NCBI GenBank assembly: GCA_963693085.1
Contig: OY856413.1
Span: 546,026,879 to 546,090,878 of the forward strand
DNA from: Alisma plantago-aquatica
Taxonomy: Eukaryota > Streptophyta > Magnoliopsida > Alismatales > Alismataceae
Direction: 5' to 3'
DNA: 64,000 bases
A program made the translations under genes and the position numbers. Below are positions 22,441 through 34,400 of the stretch, one piece after another. How positions within the stretch are numbered: position 1 is the stretch's first letter; each line of letters starts with the position of its first letter. The notes under the pieces were generated by a model that was not told where the DNA came from, made no database searches, and saw only the letters and a list, made by a program, of their open reading frames with translations.

Positions 22441-25400
22441 GGCTCAGCACATGGCTTGGGTACCTCATGTAGTGCTCTAGATCAGACTCATGGAACACAT
22501 TATTCATCATGTTATCCTGAGGGGCAAGACTAAACACAACCATCTCCACCAATCCATCTCAAATGGACCCATAGATCGGGGACTCAGCTTTCTCAGCTGT
22601 AGCTTAGAGGGGTTGGATTTTCACATCACATATTCTCCCATAGTGAACTGCATGTCAGTCTACTTTGCATCAGCACGTGACTCATGTCACCACTGGGCTC
22701 TCTCTCTCAACCATTGCACGATCAAAGTGACTTCATCTGCACACACTGTTGTTCTTTTCTGACCTTCACGAGGTCTCCTTCACTAACATCATCTTAATGA
22801 AATGGTGACCGACACAACCTCTATAAGATTTCTTGCATCCCGATAAAGGCTATGGTGGTTAACAACACATCTTAAGAACGGACTCTATGTATCACCCTAA
22901 ATGAGCACACATGCTCTCATCAGACCCTCTAGTCTGGATCATACTAACCATTAGTTAGGGGTGATAAACTATTCTATCATCGAGTTCTTCATGTATCTAC
23001 TTCCTCCTCAGGGAAGTGAACCTTCAGATTAACCTTAAGAACTCGTATCTCGGTGTAGTTGAAACATCTCTCTCTTATAAGTAGTTCAACCAGATCTGTC
23101 CAGTGACAATACTCTTCCTTTCTCACGTCATCTAGGTAAGGCGATCCACCATAGCCCATATTGCATCTTGACCTTCTTGATCAAGGGAATACTTACCACC
23201 ATCCATAGTGGATGAATTCCCATTCCCTCTCAGTAACTCTTTATACTTTATATACATGTACTGGGTTACTGGTGTTCATCCTTCACCTCCTGGCTTGCAT
23301 GGCCACACGCTACATGCAACTCACATCAAGCAGCCGAAGTGCTACTATCCCTTGCTATACTTATAGTATCACGGTGTTTAGTGATCCTAAAACCATGATC
23401 TCTGATATGTCATGATTCCTCAAGATCGATACCTCAAAAACCCTAAACCACTCTCATCAAGGTTTCATCACTTTCCTTTCCAAAGAAGTACATATGAGGT
23501 TCTACAACCATCCTTTCATCATATCATGTACTAGACTAGCTAACCAATCAATCATTTACTTGATTAACCGTTATTGATATATTTGGGTATTGGCCAAACT
23601 TATCCCTTTTGCTCAACTTAAGGTTAGCCTAGCAACCTCAACTTTTCTAGCTTCCAGCTAAACTAGGCAGCTATATCTCAACCAGAGCCTTCATTACCCC
23701 TTCTTATCCTTAGGTGTTAGGTAATGTCAAAGACATACACCTCCATGTATTCTACTTATCATCTCATCTCTAAGTTTGTCTTCATCAAGAAACTTTGAGC
23801 TCCTCTTCATGGTGATCAAACTCAACCTAGAATATCTTGCAAATTCCAGGTAGCTCATGGTATCACATCCTCACAAGATGATCTCCTTAATACTCTTAGT
23901 GTTTGTAAACCATCCATGTATCATTCTCTCCACAAGGGTATGTTATCATCTCTATCCTTATACCTTATAGCAATGTTCCAACTCACATCATCTTTTATCC
24001 TTGGTGTATGGCATGCGTACTGTCCTATCTCTCACTCCCATAACAAGAGGAAATAAGCATTTGGCTGCAGTCCAAATATAGAGTTCTTCCTGTTCCAAGA
24101 GTAGAGATGGTACAGCCCACCTTGCCAGTACACTTTCAAATCTAAGTTCAAACGTGCCACAAATGCCTCTACAAACATCACGATATCAAAAATTATTTCC
24201 ATGGAAAACTGATCTAGAACCTTCACGGATCACCACACAATCCTTGGTCATCTCCTCTAGTTCTATAGGGTGTTGGCACTTTTGGGGTCATCCCTTTTCC
24301 CTTATGCATCCAGAGAGTGCCCTACTCATCTGCCCTTTGGGTCCCATGAGTTCATGAAGGTGATCAATCTCCTAACCCATGGCCCTCAAACAATGATAGA
24401 TGTTACCTCCCAACCCTATGGTCATGTGCAACTAGGGAATTAGGCAACTGCTACTTCCATCGGTCTTATCCCCACCTAACCCTAGGATAGACTTAGGATT
24501 CTATTATAGTACATGTCTAGCTTAGAACCATACCCAAGCCTTCATCATCTCTCTCTACATTCACGACTGACTTTCATCCCTTCATAGGGGTCACGGCAAC
24601 CTACCTACCTTGGTCAGGCCCCATACCAGTTACCTCCATGGTAACACACCCACATGCACTTAGAGATGGTTATCTATGGGTCTACAGGTTCATTCTCATA
24701 CCATGTACTTTTCACTTAGCTTCTCAAGATCCTGTGAAACCTCTTTAGGTTACTTCAAAACCAACAAAACATGTATACACCCTACCAAAGGGTCCCTCTC
24801 CCAGGATGGGAGGAAACTACAACTCTTGACAATAAGGTCACAACCGTCCTTATGTTTAGGGTCTGCATCCACATGAGTATGCTTAATCCAACAATTACTA
24901 AGGCACAAGCGTACCTACTAAACCATGCTAGGTCACACTTGTTCTTGTCCTCAACATTATACCAACTTAGTTGTGAGGGGTTCATCACTCATACCCTTAA
25001 CTTAAGGGGTTTCTTTCTCCTCTACACATGCTCGAAGCTATAGAGACTCAAATCTTATGATGAGCATCAGGTACACTGCTTCCCCCCTTAGGCCTAGAAA
25101 TCCTGGGTCCACCTTTGGGTGTCCAACTGCATGCTCAACCTCTTAACCACGAATCAAGCATGTCCAAGGTATGTCATCCTTTCATTCGAGCAACACCTCA
25201 GAGTTAAGTCCTCTTCTAGGACAACCAACTAGGTATAAGGCTTCACAACTTGCTACTTCATCCTCTTCAAGACTAAGAAACTCTTATACCTATCTCAGGA
25301 GGTAAACACCTATACCATAGGCACAGAGGTACCAGCAGACTCATCCTCTCTCTAAGGTTTGGTTCCTCTCATGACAACCAAGACATCATTAGCCTCCAAG

Positions 25401-26557
25401 GGTCAAGCATACGGCAACCACTATCATCCACTTAGGTCGCATCATCCTCAACTCCCACTGTTCATCAAGTTTCAGGGTTTTAGGCTTCCAACCTTCTTGC
25501 TTGAGGTCTGCTCTCTCTCTCTCTAGAGCTAATCCTACAACCAACCTCTCTATAAGAGGTCCTTTCTTCATGAAGGATCAAGCTCATAAGCATTCCCCTG
25601 ACTGAGTGAAGCCTATGTTCAACTTATGTTTACTTAAGATTATCCATAACCCCTTATGCTTATCTCATAAGCCATCCATCATGATCCCTTGTCTAGGGTT
25701 TCATCCAATTGTCAAAACTACTGACGCACTCTGGGAGCAAGCTATATCCTACTTACAACAGCCCAAAAGGTTTCTATAGGTTCTTCTCTAACCTCATCCT
25801 TGAAGGAGCTATCCTTCGCTCAAACATGCATGACCCTTCCCAGGGTTGGGTTGCCAAAGGTACTCGGTCATCAACTTCTCATGGTTCATATGGCATCCAA
25901 GGCATGTTTATCATGACATCTAACTCATCATGTCATCTCTCTCTCTAACCTTCACTTAGGGTAAGGTTTAACATCATCCTCAAAGGATGTGCTTGGTCTC
26001 TACTTTTAATGGAGATCTCTGTCTCCATAACTAACTCTCTTTACTTAACCTCCTTACAAGAAGGTCTATCCTCAAGTTTCTCCTGAGGGGAAATACAACT
26101 CACGTCATACGACCTAAGCATGTATCTATCCTTTAGTTTGTGCTTAATCTATTAAGCTTACGTCCATGACATCTTATTTACATGCTTTTCATTTAATTTT
26201 GTGGAGGATTCCTTAGACCTTATTAACCTTATCCATTCCTCAAGAGGGTGAGGAGAAGAGAGAAAACCCTAATCCTTAAGGTCCTTATTCAGAATTTGAG
26301 TTGAGAAGGGATGAACAAGATGAGAGAGTCCTAAAGGTATCTTATTTTGATTCATACCCTAAGACTTTGGCCAGGCAGTCACATGGATCCGGGAGTCCTC
26401 GTATTCTGACTAGCGGTGCGGAGGAAAATATTGCCAGCCCCCCGGTCGTGATCCTTTTCTAGACACCTATGTCTTTCAGATAATCCTCTAATAACTCCCT
26501 AGGTTCTATGGAGTTTGTAAAATTTAATAATTATTAATGATTAGATGATGAACCTAT
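22440..26557 (-). mobile_element. Element 3 internal region, decayed
   Basis: About 4.1 kb with stops in all frames. No readable gag zinc knuckle, protease, RT active site or integrase core was found. The ORFs scattered on both strands (up to 90 aa) have no known domain. Near the primer site the leader resembles that of element 1. A very old or deleted chromovirus body is the simplest reading. Confidence 0.6.
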
Positions 26558-26569
26558 GCTCTGATACCA
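26558..26569 (-). other. Primer binding site of element 3 (initiator Met tRNA)
   Basis: Minus strand TGGTATCAGAGC, a full 12-base match to the usual Met-type site, two bases after the LTR end. Confidence 0.85.
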
Positions 26570-27077
26570 ATTGTAATGACCCCGCCTCCTAGTAACCCCC
26601 AATTAAGGGAGACCCGAAGGTCAGAGTCGTTATTCAATTAACAGGATCAAAGGTTCGACAAATAATAAATAATAATTATGAAATTCTACTACTAAACTAA
26701 AAACTGGTATAAAATAAAAACTTTACTTACCTTTTAAAAGTTGGGGTTTCTAAACTTCTATCCATGGAGATACTAATCTAACTAATCCTCCTATGTACGC
26801 TATTTATCATTTAGTTCCACATATGCCACTTTACTATTTGTTCTTTTCATTTGTACCTAAAATGCCGACAAATAAAACGTCGATCAGCAAGAAGCTGGTA
26901 TGTGGGGGAAACAATAATTGTGCAACTATGTTAACAATGTAGTCAACCAAATATCCTTTAACATCCAAGATTACATTTTAAGCAATACTACTCAATCCTT
27001 GCCTATCCCCTATCTCTGTACCGTCCCTATAGTGGACATGGATATTACCTCCCTCATATGGTAGATCCTTACCCCCA

Positions 27078-27255
27078 TGGTCCTACCACAAAGGTAGCCA
27101 ATTCCTAGGGTTGTGGAGTCGCATGGCCCTACCCAAAGGTAGCCCAATCCCTGAATCATGATGACTTGATGGTCCTACCCCATTGGTAGCCATGTACTAA
27201 GTCATTCAATGACCGGATGGGCCTACCCCATTGATATCCATGTACTAGGTCAATC
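27078..27255. repeat. Tandem units with CTACC...GGTAG stems, right LTR of element 3
   Basis: Same block as 19555-19735. The last unit has decayed (CCATTGATATCC instead of CCATTGGTAGCC). Confidence 0.8.
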
Positions 27256-28951
27256 CATTAGGCTACAGAGGGGACTAGGATCTGAGTTAGTAGGCACATC
27301 TCTTATGTGATAGTCATATTCACATTATAATTTGCATGAATTAAATGCAACCAACAATTTAATTCAAGTCATCGATAAAACCTCAAAAATCCTCGAGAAA
27401 CTAATTCGGGATATTCATAGGCGTAACCACATACCTATCAAGTTGATGTGAGATAGAAATAATCCAATCAATCAATGGGCAAGCAAGCATTCAATAAGAT
27501 CCTGAAACAATTATATAATTTCCTTTTATTACTCAAGTCATTAAGATCTATTAAATCTAGCTCGCTTCCCAGGGTTTGTAGTCCATTTTTAGGGTTTCCA
27601 TTGCAATTAGGGTTTCCCTTCATCTTTTACTATTTCAAACCCAAATTTAACGCAATTGATCACCAACCCTAATAATTTCAACACCTAATCCTCAGTTTCA
27701 TATTAAAGGCATAATTAACCATTAATTAAGCTTATTAAGCCTCTTTTACATTAAAGCTACTATTTTCATCCTTTTAATATATAACAAGATCCTTATGCTC
27801 CTTTATCATCAATTCAAAGTTCATAATGATTGAATTCACACACGAACTCTATTTGTCATTAATTCCATCTTGATTCATTCAAAAACCCTAATTTCTATAT
27901 TAAGGTTATTTATCTACAATTTAGGAACTTTAATGCTCGAAATAGGTTATAACCATGAAAACTCAGTTCTATACATGAAATCAAATAATTAAAGCCATTA
28001 GTAGTCCTAATTACCAACATTAGAGTTTCAAGGCCCATTAAAGTATTATTCATGCACATGAAACTCGAAATTAAACTAATTATATGCAAAGTTCATCCTT
28101 TTTGTTCCTAATGTGCCCTTTCATCATTAACAGGTTAATACCAACTCTAATCATCCCTTAAACCCTTATAAATGTATTATTCATCTCAAAATAGGGTTCC
28201 TTAAACATTAACACATTAAAGTTGACATTTTCCATTATTTTTCGAACTAGAAGTGAAACTAGTCTCTACTAGTAATTTTATTGAATTCCTCGTGTTTTTC
28301 TGAGCAAGATTCATGATTATATGTCCCCAACCGAGCTACCCTTAAAAAGTTATGAATTTAATGAAATTCACTTACTCTGGACCAATCAGAGAGCGTCATG
28401 TTGCCTCCTTTACCATGCAAAGCTCTTACGATTGATTTTGGAAACATTTCGAAAGGTCGCTTTTACCCTTGGTTAAGTCGACCAATTTCTTTAGCCCATG
28501 GGGGTAGAAACGTCCAACGCACTCCAGGTTGTCTTCAACCTCGAGAAACCTAGTCTTAGTGCCAAACTACAACAAGATGCGGCTGCCCTTCACCACTCCT
28601 GGCCTCGACGGCCACCGGGGATGTTTCCCCTACCTCTGTCTGCCCTCTGCACTCAGTTGGGTGCCTCAGTTTGCAGCCATGGCAGCCAGTTTGGCCTGGA
28701 CATGCCTGCTGTGTGTGGCTTCCATAACAGCAGTGTTGCGGCTACTGCGATCAGCCTAGGGTAGGGCCACGATGGCGAAGCCCCTCCCCAAACTCGTGGG
28801 CATCCACCCTCCATCCCGACTACACACGATCACTCGTTGCGCATGAGATAGAGTCATCTTCTTAGGTTAGGGTTTGAACCTGGAAGAACAAGAAGAGAAA
28901 GAAGAGATACGTGTGAAATCTCTTTTTGGGAGTCGAACCGGAAGGCCAACG

Positions 28952-28961
28952 CCTTATATAG
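28952..28961 (-). promoter_or_regulatory. TATA box of element 3, right (5') LTR
   Basis: Minus strand CTATATAAGG at the same LTR position as 21437-21446; this is the copy that would drive the element transcript. Confidence 0.65.
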
Positions 28962-29712
28962 GGGAGGGTTTTTGCACCCCATGATGTGCATCTACCAAGA
29001 TGCAAGATCTTGTCCCAATAGGAATCTAATTCCTTCTTTAAAAGCAAGCTTTCTCTCTCTTCTTTACCCTTTGTATATCCCCTATTATATGGATATTAGG
29101 AATTCAAAATTCCTCTTTTGTTTTCTTTATACTTTCCCCTTTTTAATTCATTGGCCTCGAAATTATATCCTCCTCAAGTAGGAAATACTCCTTTTTAATA
29201 AAACCACATAATTCCATTAATTATGTATTCCCATTATCCTTTTATTTTTCAATTTTGGTATTTTCTCTTTTTTTCCTCATTATTGGGACTCCTTTTATCA
29301 TAATGAATCCTTGGGATACGAAATTCCACCAAGGATAACTTAATTATACATCTTTTTACATATTTTCCACATTTCATCAATGTTTTCAATTTCTTTATTA
29401 ACAAGAAAATACTCATTTGCTCTTTTCTTTTCTTATTGCTTTTCTTTGCAACTTTGGACTCTTTGGAACCCAAGAGGCACGAAATCCATCTTTGGATTAC
29501 ATTCTTTTGCCTTCTAGAGGTTTCCACATCTTTCTTTTCTCAAATTCTCAATTATTCATTAATTAATTGAATTTCCTTGACATTGGGCCCAATAGCCAAT
29601 AAAGCCCACAATACAATCATCAAGGCTATTGTAAACGAAATTACATCATTATTTGTCCAATATGAGAGTTTACATTTCTCATCAGATGAACCCAAAAATT
29701 GGGGTTGTAACA

Positions 29713-29717
29713 CTGAC
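29713..29717. repeat. Target site duplication of element 3, right (CTGAC)
   Basis: Directly after the LTR end TTGTAACA; four of five bases match the left copy. Confidence 0.65.
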
Positions 29718-31200
29718 TGTGTTGTGATAGCCTTTTGTTATTCTTGGTTCTTAGGATAATCATCAGGTTGTCCCAAAAATGCTATTGTAGGTGGGTGAAG
29801 GCTTGTTGATAGTTGACATAATTGAGATTCAATGGCCTTCTAATGAGCTTGTTGATTCACAATCATTGTCTTTTGTGACTTTAACATCTTCTCAATGGTT
29901 GATAGTTTATCATCAGGTGAGGGTCCATGATGTTGCTATTGTTGTGGAACTTGGTTGGGATTCTGATCCTGATTGCAATTCTTATTCTAGAAGTTAACTT
30001 TGTAGTTTCCTTGATTTTATATTTTTTTTGCAGGTTTTTCTAGAATCCCAGAGGGCATCATCATTTATTTCTATCTTGTACAAGTTTTTGAATGTTCTCT
30101 GCTCCAAAAGGATTATGATATTGAAAATCCACATGAATGATAGTTTTACTGGTATTGTAGTACCTTCAGCTGAAATAGTATTGAAATTGAGATCTTCTAT
30201 TTGATTGTCGTCTCCTTGAACTGCAATGTTTCTCATCACAACATCAAAAATAGTATTGCACCCAAAAGTAAAATGGTTAGTGCCCTTGCGTGCTTCATGA
30301 AATTCAATCACTACTTTGACTTGTTGTTATTGTTGTTGTCATAGTGGCCAATGCGAATTTGTTATCTCAAAGCATTGAAGGATGTCTCAAGACTATCTTG
30401 TTTAAGTTCTAGGAGCTTTAGGGATTCGGCAATAGACTTTAGTTGTAACCACTTTTTGCCATAGCTACCTTCAAAACTCCTTTTCCTACGGATCTATCCT
30501 GGTTGCCTTGATTTTTAGCTCCAAGGATAACTACCTTCCATGCACTACCGTACTTTAGTGCATGAAGTTTCCTCCAGATGAGGAATCTAGGAAATTCTTC
30601 ATATCATCATCCATACCTCTGTAGAAAAACTTGATGAGCTAATTTATAGAGATATCATGGTGTGGACATTTGTGAAGGATCTCATTATATCTCCCCCATG
30701 CTTCTGCTAAAGTTTCACCAGGGACTTGCATGAACTGCATAATCTGGACCCTAATGGTGTATGTGAGGGAAGGAGGGTGGAATTTCTCAAGGAATTTGTT
30801 CTAAAGTTGATCCAATGTCGTGATAGGGTCACCTACAAAAGCATTGTACCAAATTCTTTCTCAGTTTGTGAGTGGGTATTTGAAAATATGTAGTCTAATA
30901 ACAACATTAGAAACTCCATTTTGCTTGGTCAGGGCACATAGATTGACAAACTTCAAGATGTGCTTCTGACAATCATCTCCTCGCTTGCCCAGGAAGGGGT
31001 TGTTTTATAGAAATGTGATCCAATGTGCCATGTTTTCAAAGTTAGGGGCATTAGTAGGAGGAGGTTGCGCTGGATGACAAACATCAACAGTCTTAGGGAT
31101 TGAGAACTCCCTAATAACCTTTTGCCACTTAGCCTATTGTTCTTCAGTTTGGGTTGCATGGATATCCTCTTGAACAACAGTATGGGCTTCTTCTACAAAG
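29718..31200 (-). pseudogene. Athila-like gag relic
   Basis: On the minus strand the gag core is readable with few breaks: KHILKFVNLCALTKQNGVSN, then RIWYNAFVGDPITTLDQL, KFLEKFHPPS, then MQVPGETLAEAWGRYNEIL and CPHHDISIN, then GMDDDMKNFLDSSSGGNFM (about 30950-30540). This is the retrotransposon gag domain as found in Athila elements. Stops occur at several places (for example after FKYPLTN and after DISIN). No zinc knuckle is readable. It is cut at 29717 by element 3 and continues into the protease region left of 19053. Confidence 0.85.
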
Positions 31201-31506
31201 CCTCTCTATTTGTATTGCAATGGCCAAATTCACCTGAAGGTGAGTTCCTCTTTGGTAATTCTAGATTGGTTCTCTCTGCTCTACTGGTGAAAGTTTTGTT
31301 CTATTTTAGGTTAAATCTTGATGCAAGTATGATGTTATTAGAACGGTGCATGCACTAGTTTTGAGATACCTATGATTGAAATATATTTCCCAAGTTAGTT
31401 GGATGGAGAAGAATTGGTTTCAAGTGTATACACAATAGTATTAATTGTAGAAATAAAATCCTAGATAAGTTTTAGTGGAACTAGATTTAACTAGATCATT
31501 ATGTCA

Positions 31507-31524
31507 TCCTTGGCAATAGTGTCA
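31507..31524 (-). other. Primer binding site of the Athila-like host (Asp tRNA type)
   Basis: The minus strand reads TGACACTATTGCCAAGGA. It matches the plant Athila-type site TGGCGCCGTTGCCGGGGA at 12 of 18 places, and every difference is a transition of the kind produced by cytosine methylation decay. It lies upstream of gag and five bases from an LTR-type CA end. Confidence 0.65.
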
Positions 31525-31529
31525 GGTTT

Positions 31530-33400
31530 TGACATGGGTTTATTGCACTAATAAATTCACCTAATGGTTGGAATCCCTGGGGTTTTACCTAAGCAACGTG
31601 CAATAATTCCACCAGCAAGAGCATGGGCCTAATCACAATATAGTTAAGGACTGAATCCCAAGGGACAACATTTTGAGAACCTTGCTAGTCATATCTAGTG
31701 AACAAAGACTAATATTTAGAACTAGGAGTTGATTTGGGATGAGTTAAATTAATTTCAATGGAAAGTAAAAAAAACAGGATTAAAACTAAGTTTGGATTGA
31801 TGATGGAAGTCATTGGGGTGGAATTGGGTTTCACCAACGCTACATGCACACACATTTTCATAACATGTCCAAGAAAAATAGAACCATTCAAGAATAGCAA
31901 AAGAAAGATCCACCTGTTATGTGTGGGATATTGCATAGACATCTCCATGAGCTTGATGTCTCATTACTCATAGATCATGTGTCTATGCTAGAGAGACATC
32001 CCTTTGGAAGTTCTCGGTCAGGCATCAACTAAGTTAATAATAGATCATGCAAGGTAGGCGATCAATCCATGAAGTATGTATTAAAAGATTAACGTTCAAA
32101 TGAAGAGTTATATGCAAGCCTTGGAATGTTAAAATATAGACATGTAAGAGCATCCAGTGGGGCTAATCCCCACACCACAACAAGAAGGACTACTCTCTCT
32201 TCATGAAAGAAATAGAGAAAAGAGGGGAGAAGGAAGAAGAATATATCATGGTGAAGAAGAAGGTCGCAACTAAGTAAAATAGAAGTCTTCTACTAGGTGA
32301 AGAGTTTTATTTAACCAAGGAAGGAAATATCACTATCAATGGCATCAATGGAAGTTATTTCCCCATTAGTCCTTCGTCCCTGACTTCTGGTCATTGATGA
32401 AGAAGGAGCGGGTGGAGTTGGAAACATTAATGAGTCGGAGGTGGCACCACCTAGCTCCTAGATTGTCGTCCAAGGTAGTCACAAATTTATAGCAAAATCA
32501 TCAACCAACGGTCATCCTTGGTTATCCATAGAGTAGAATCCCAGCATCAAGGATGGAGCGGAGTGACCCACTACAATGGAGGAGTTCATCATCTATTTGT
32601 AGTTGTGAGTGAAGTGCTTGAGTGGTGCCTTTCCTTGATTTTTGAGGAAACTTTGGCATGTTCCTTGGGTAGTGTGCTTGATGGCTATGGTGGTTGTTAT
32701 CTTCAAACTTTCCTTCAGTAGATAGATTCATGTCGAACCATCAAATGACGAAGGTATTCTAAGCCATCAGATGGTGGGATGGTAGACATGTCACACCATC
32801 AGAAGTCAATGGGTCGGCCTTTGATTGGCGAAGCAAGTCACTCCATTGGCTATCAACATTTAGCAGGTCGACAACCAAATCACTGGTGGGAGGCACAAAT
32901 CAAAACCACCATGAGGGGAGGCAAGTTTCATCATTGGAAGATGGTCTTCTGATGCCCACCTTGCACCACTCCAACTTGACCATTGTTTCTTGAAGTTCAC
33001 TGAGTCTTTCGAAAGGTGAAGCTAGAAATTCCATCGGTTCTTCCAGTCGATGGGTCGTCTGTGTAAGGGTGTGTTCCATCAAGCTTTGTTTTGAGAGTGC
33101 CAAGAGTCAATGGTTCCATTGTTGATGGTGAAGTCGATGGACTTTCTGCACAACTTAAGTAGTTCTTGTTCAATCAAGTAGAAAAATGGAAAATGATGAG
33201 AGAAATGTGACAAGGTTATGAAGAGTCATATTAAGGAAGTGAATTAAGGTCAAAAAATGGGCATAAAACATCCAAAAAAATGTATGTTATCATTAATGAG
33301 GGTTTCAACCAATCCTGAGAATGTGATTAGGGTTTCATTAACCTATGAGTAGAAATTAGGATCTTCTCTAAGAGAGAGGTAATTGTTCCATACACTTTGA
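31530..33400 (-). repeat. 5' LTR of the Athila-like host (outer edge uncertain)
   Basis: Begins on the plus strand as TGACATGGG next to the primer site. Positions 31541-31780 are, in reverse complement, clearly similar to the plus-strand LTR end at 56770-57035 (shared CAACTCC-GGTTCTAAATA, TATCCCTTGGGATT-type and TTAGTGCAATAAA words). The rest has GATGG-rich stretches near 32.5-33.2 kb. The outer edge was not found; a matching 3' LTR on the left side could not be aligned. Confidence 0.5.
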
Positions 33401-34400
33401 ACACAAGTATTGCTTGATTTTATGTATGTATGTATTTACAATGTACATAGAATATTATGAATGTATTATATACTATGTCAATTGTTAAGAGTCAATGGAT
33501 TTATAATGAATTGAATGCAATGTTTTATTATCAACATTTATTGTTTCATGCACATTAAAGATAAATTTACAAGTAAGATCTAGGAGAAAATTAAGAGTTT
33601 TCACGAGAAAGAGAACATTAAAAAATGGCTTACATAAGATCCTCACCAAGAGGCTCCTCGGAGCAAAACCTAAGAGGATTTTTTTTGCATAAGATAAGAG
33701 GAACTTCATACAACCCAAGAGGCACTTCAATGCATTATAGAAGTGGTACTTATGTGCAGAACAAAGGATTCTTATATAGGTCAAGATAAATAAATTATGT
33801 AAAACCAACGGTTTCCCTTTTAAAAAGTTTGTTTTCAGTTTACATGTTTATTTAAGAAATAATATGTTCAATTCCAATTAAATATTATTTGGTGCATGGA
33901 TGGGGGTGCAATGTTGGTTGGTATGGAGAAAGAATAGAGGAGAAAGTCATCTGACGTGCAAGGAGTAGCTCATGGATATTTATAAGAAAAGACATGGTGG
34001 AGTTCCAACTATAGTTTACATTTCCTTTCCTATTTATGAGAAAGTATATGGTGTTTAATGTGGACATTTTTGTTTGGTTTACATGTGAGTTATGTTGAGG
34101 ACTTGAGTATGAGAATTGTTATCTTTATCATGTGGTGGTTTATATATGAACTCTATTTTGATGCAATGAATATCATCATTGTGGCATCCCCCTCAAAATG
34201 AATGCAATTTATGCTTCTGTTGTATGTTGTGTATGTTTTTACAAGTATGGTGTTAAAATAGAATGTGGGATTTATTGGATTTTGCAAAATTTTAGGGTTT
34301 TACATAGATGAGTAGGAATGTGGTATAGATTGAATAAATATCCACTTTGATATCTCTACCACATAAAGTTGGTGTTCCTCTAATAGACTTTTCTTTGGGT
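33400..34400. other. Unassigned AT-rich stretch
   Basis: About 1 kb of AT-rich sequence without a supported gene or repeat boundary. A few GTAT repeats occur near 33422-33435. The ORFs on the minus strand (33808-33485 and 34067-33885) have no known domain. It may be the outer part of the Athila LTR or a separate insertion. Confidence 0.3.

Larger units (their letters stand above)
19054..29712 (-). mobile_element. Element 3: giant-LTR Del/Tekay-like retrotransposon relic
   Basis: Paired 3.15-kb and 3.14-kb LTRs (19054-22204 and 26572-29712), each starting TGTA and ending GTAACA, flank a 4.37-kb internal region. Met-type primer site at the right LTR and purine tract at the left LTR set the minus orientation. 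Flanks are CTGAA on the left and CTGAC on the right, a 5-bp duplication with one change. Next to the 3' LTR a chromovirus integrase C-terminus trace remains. The element inserted into the Athila-like host between its gag and protease regions. Confidence 0.9.
26572..29712 (-). repeat. Element 3, 5' LTR (right copy)
   Basis: 3141 bp, start TGTAATGACC, end GTTGTAACA. It is collinear with the left LTR, including the tandem CTACC units (27078-27255), the GC-rich leader (28380-28850) and the TATA box (28952-28961). Confidence 0.92.
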
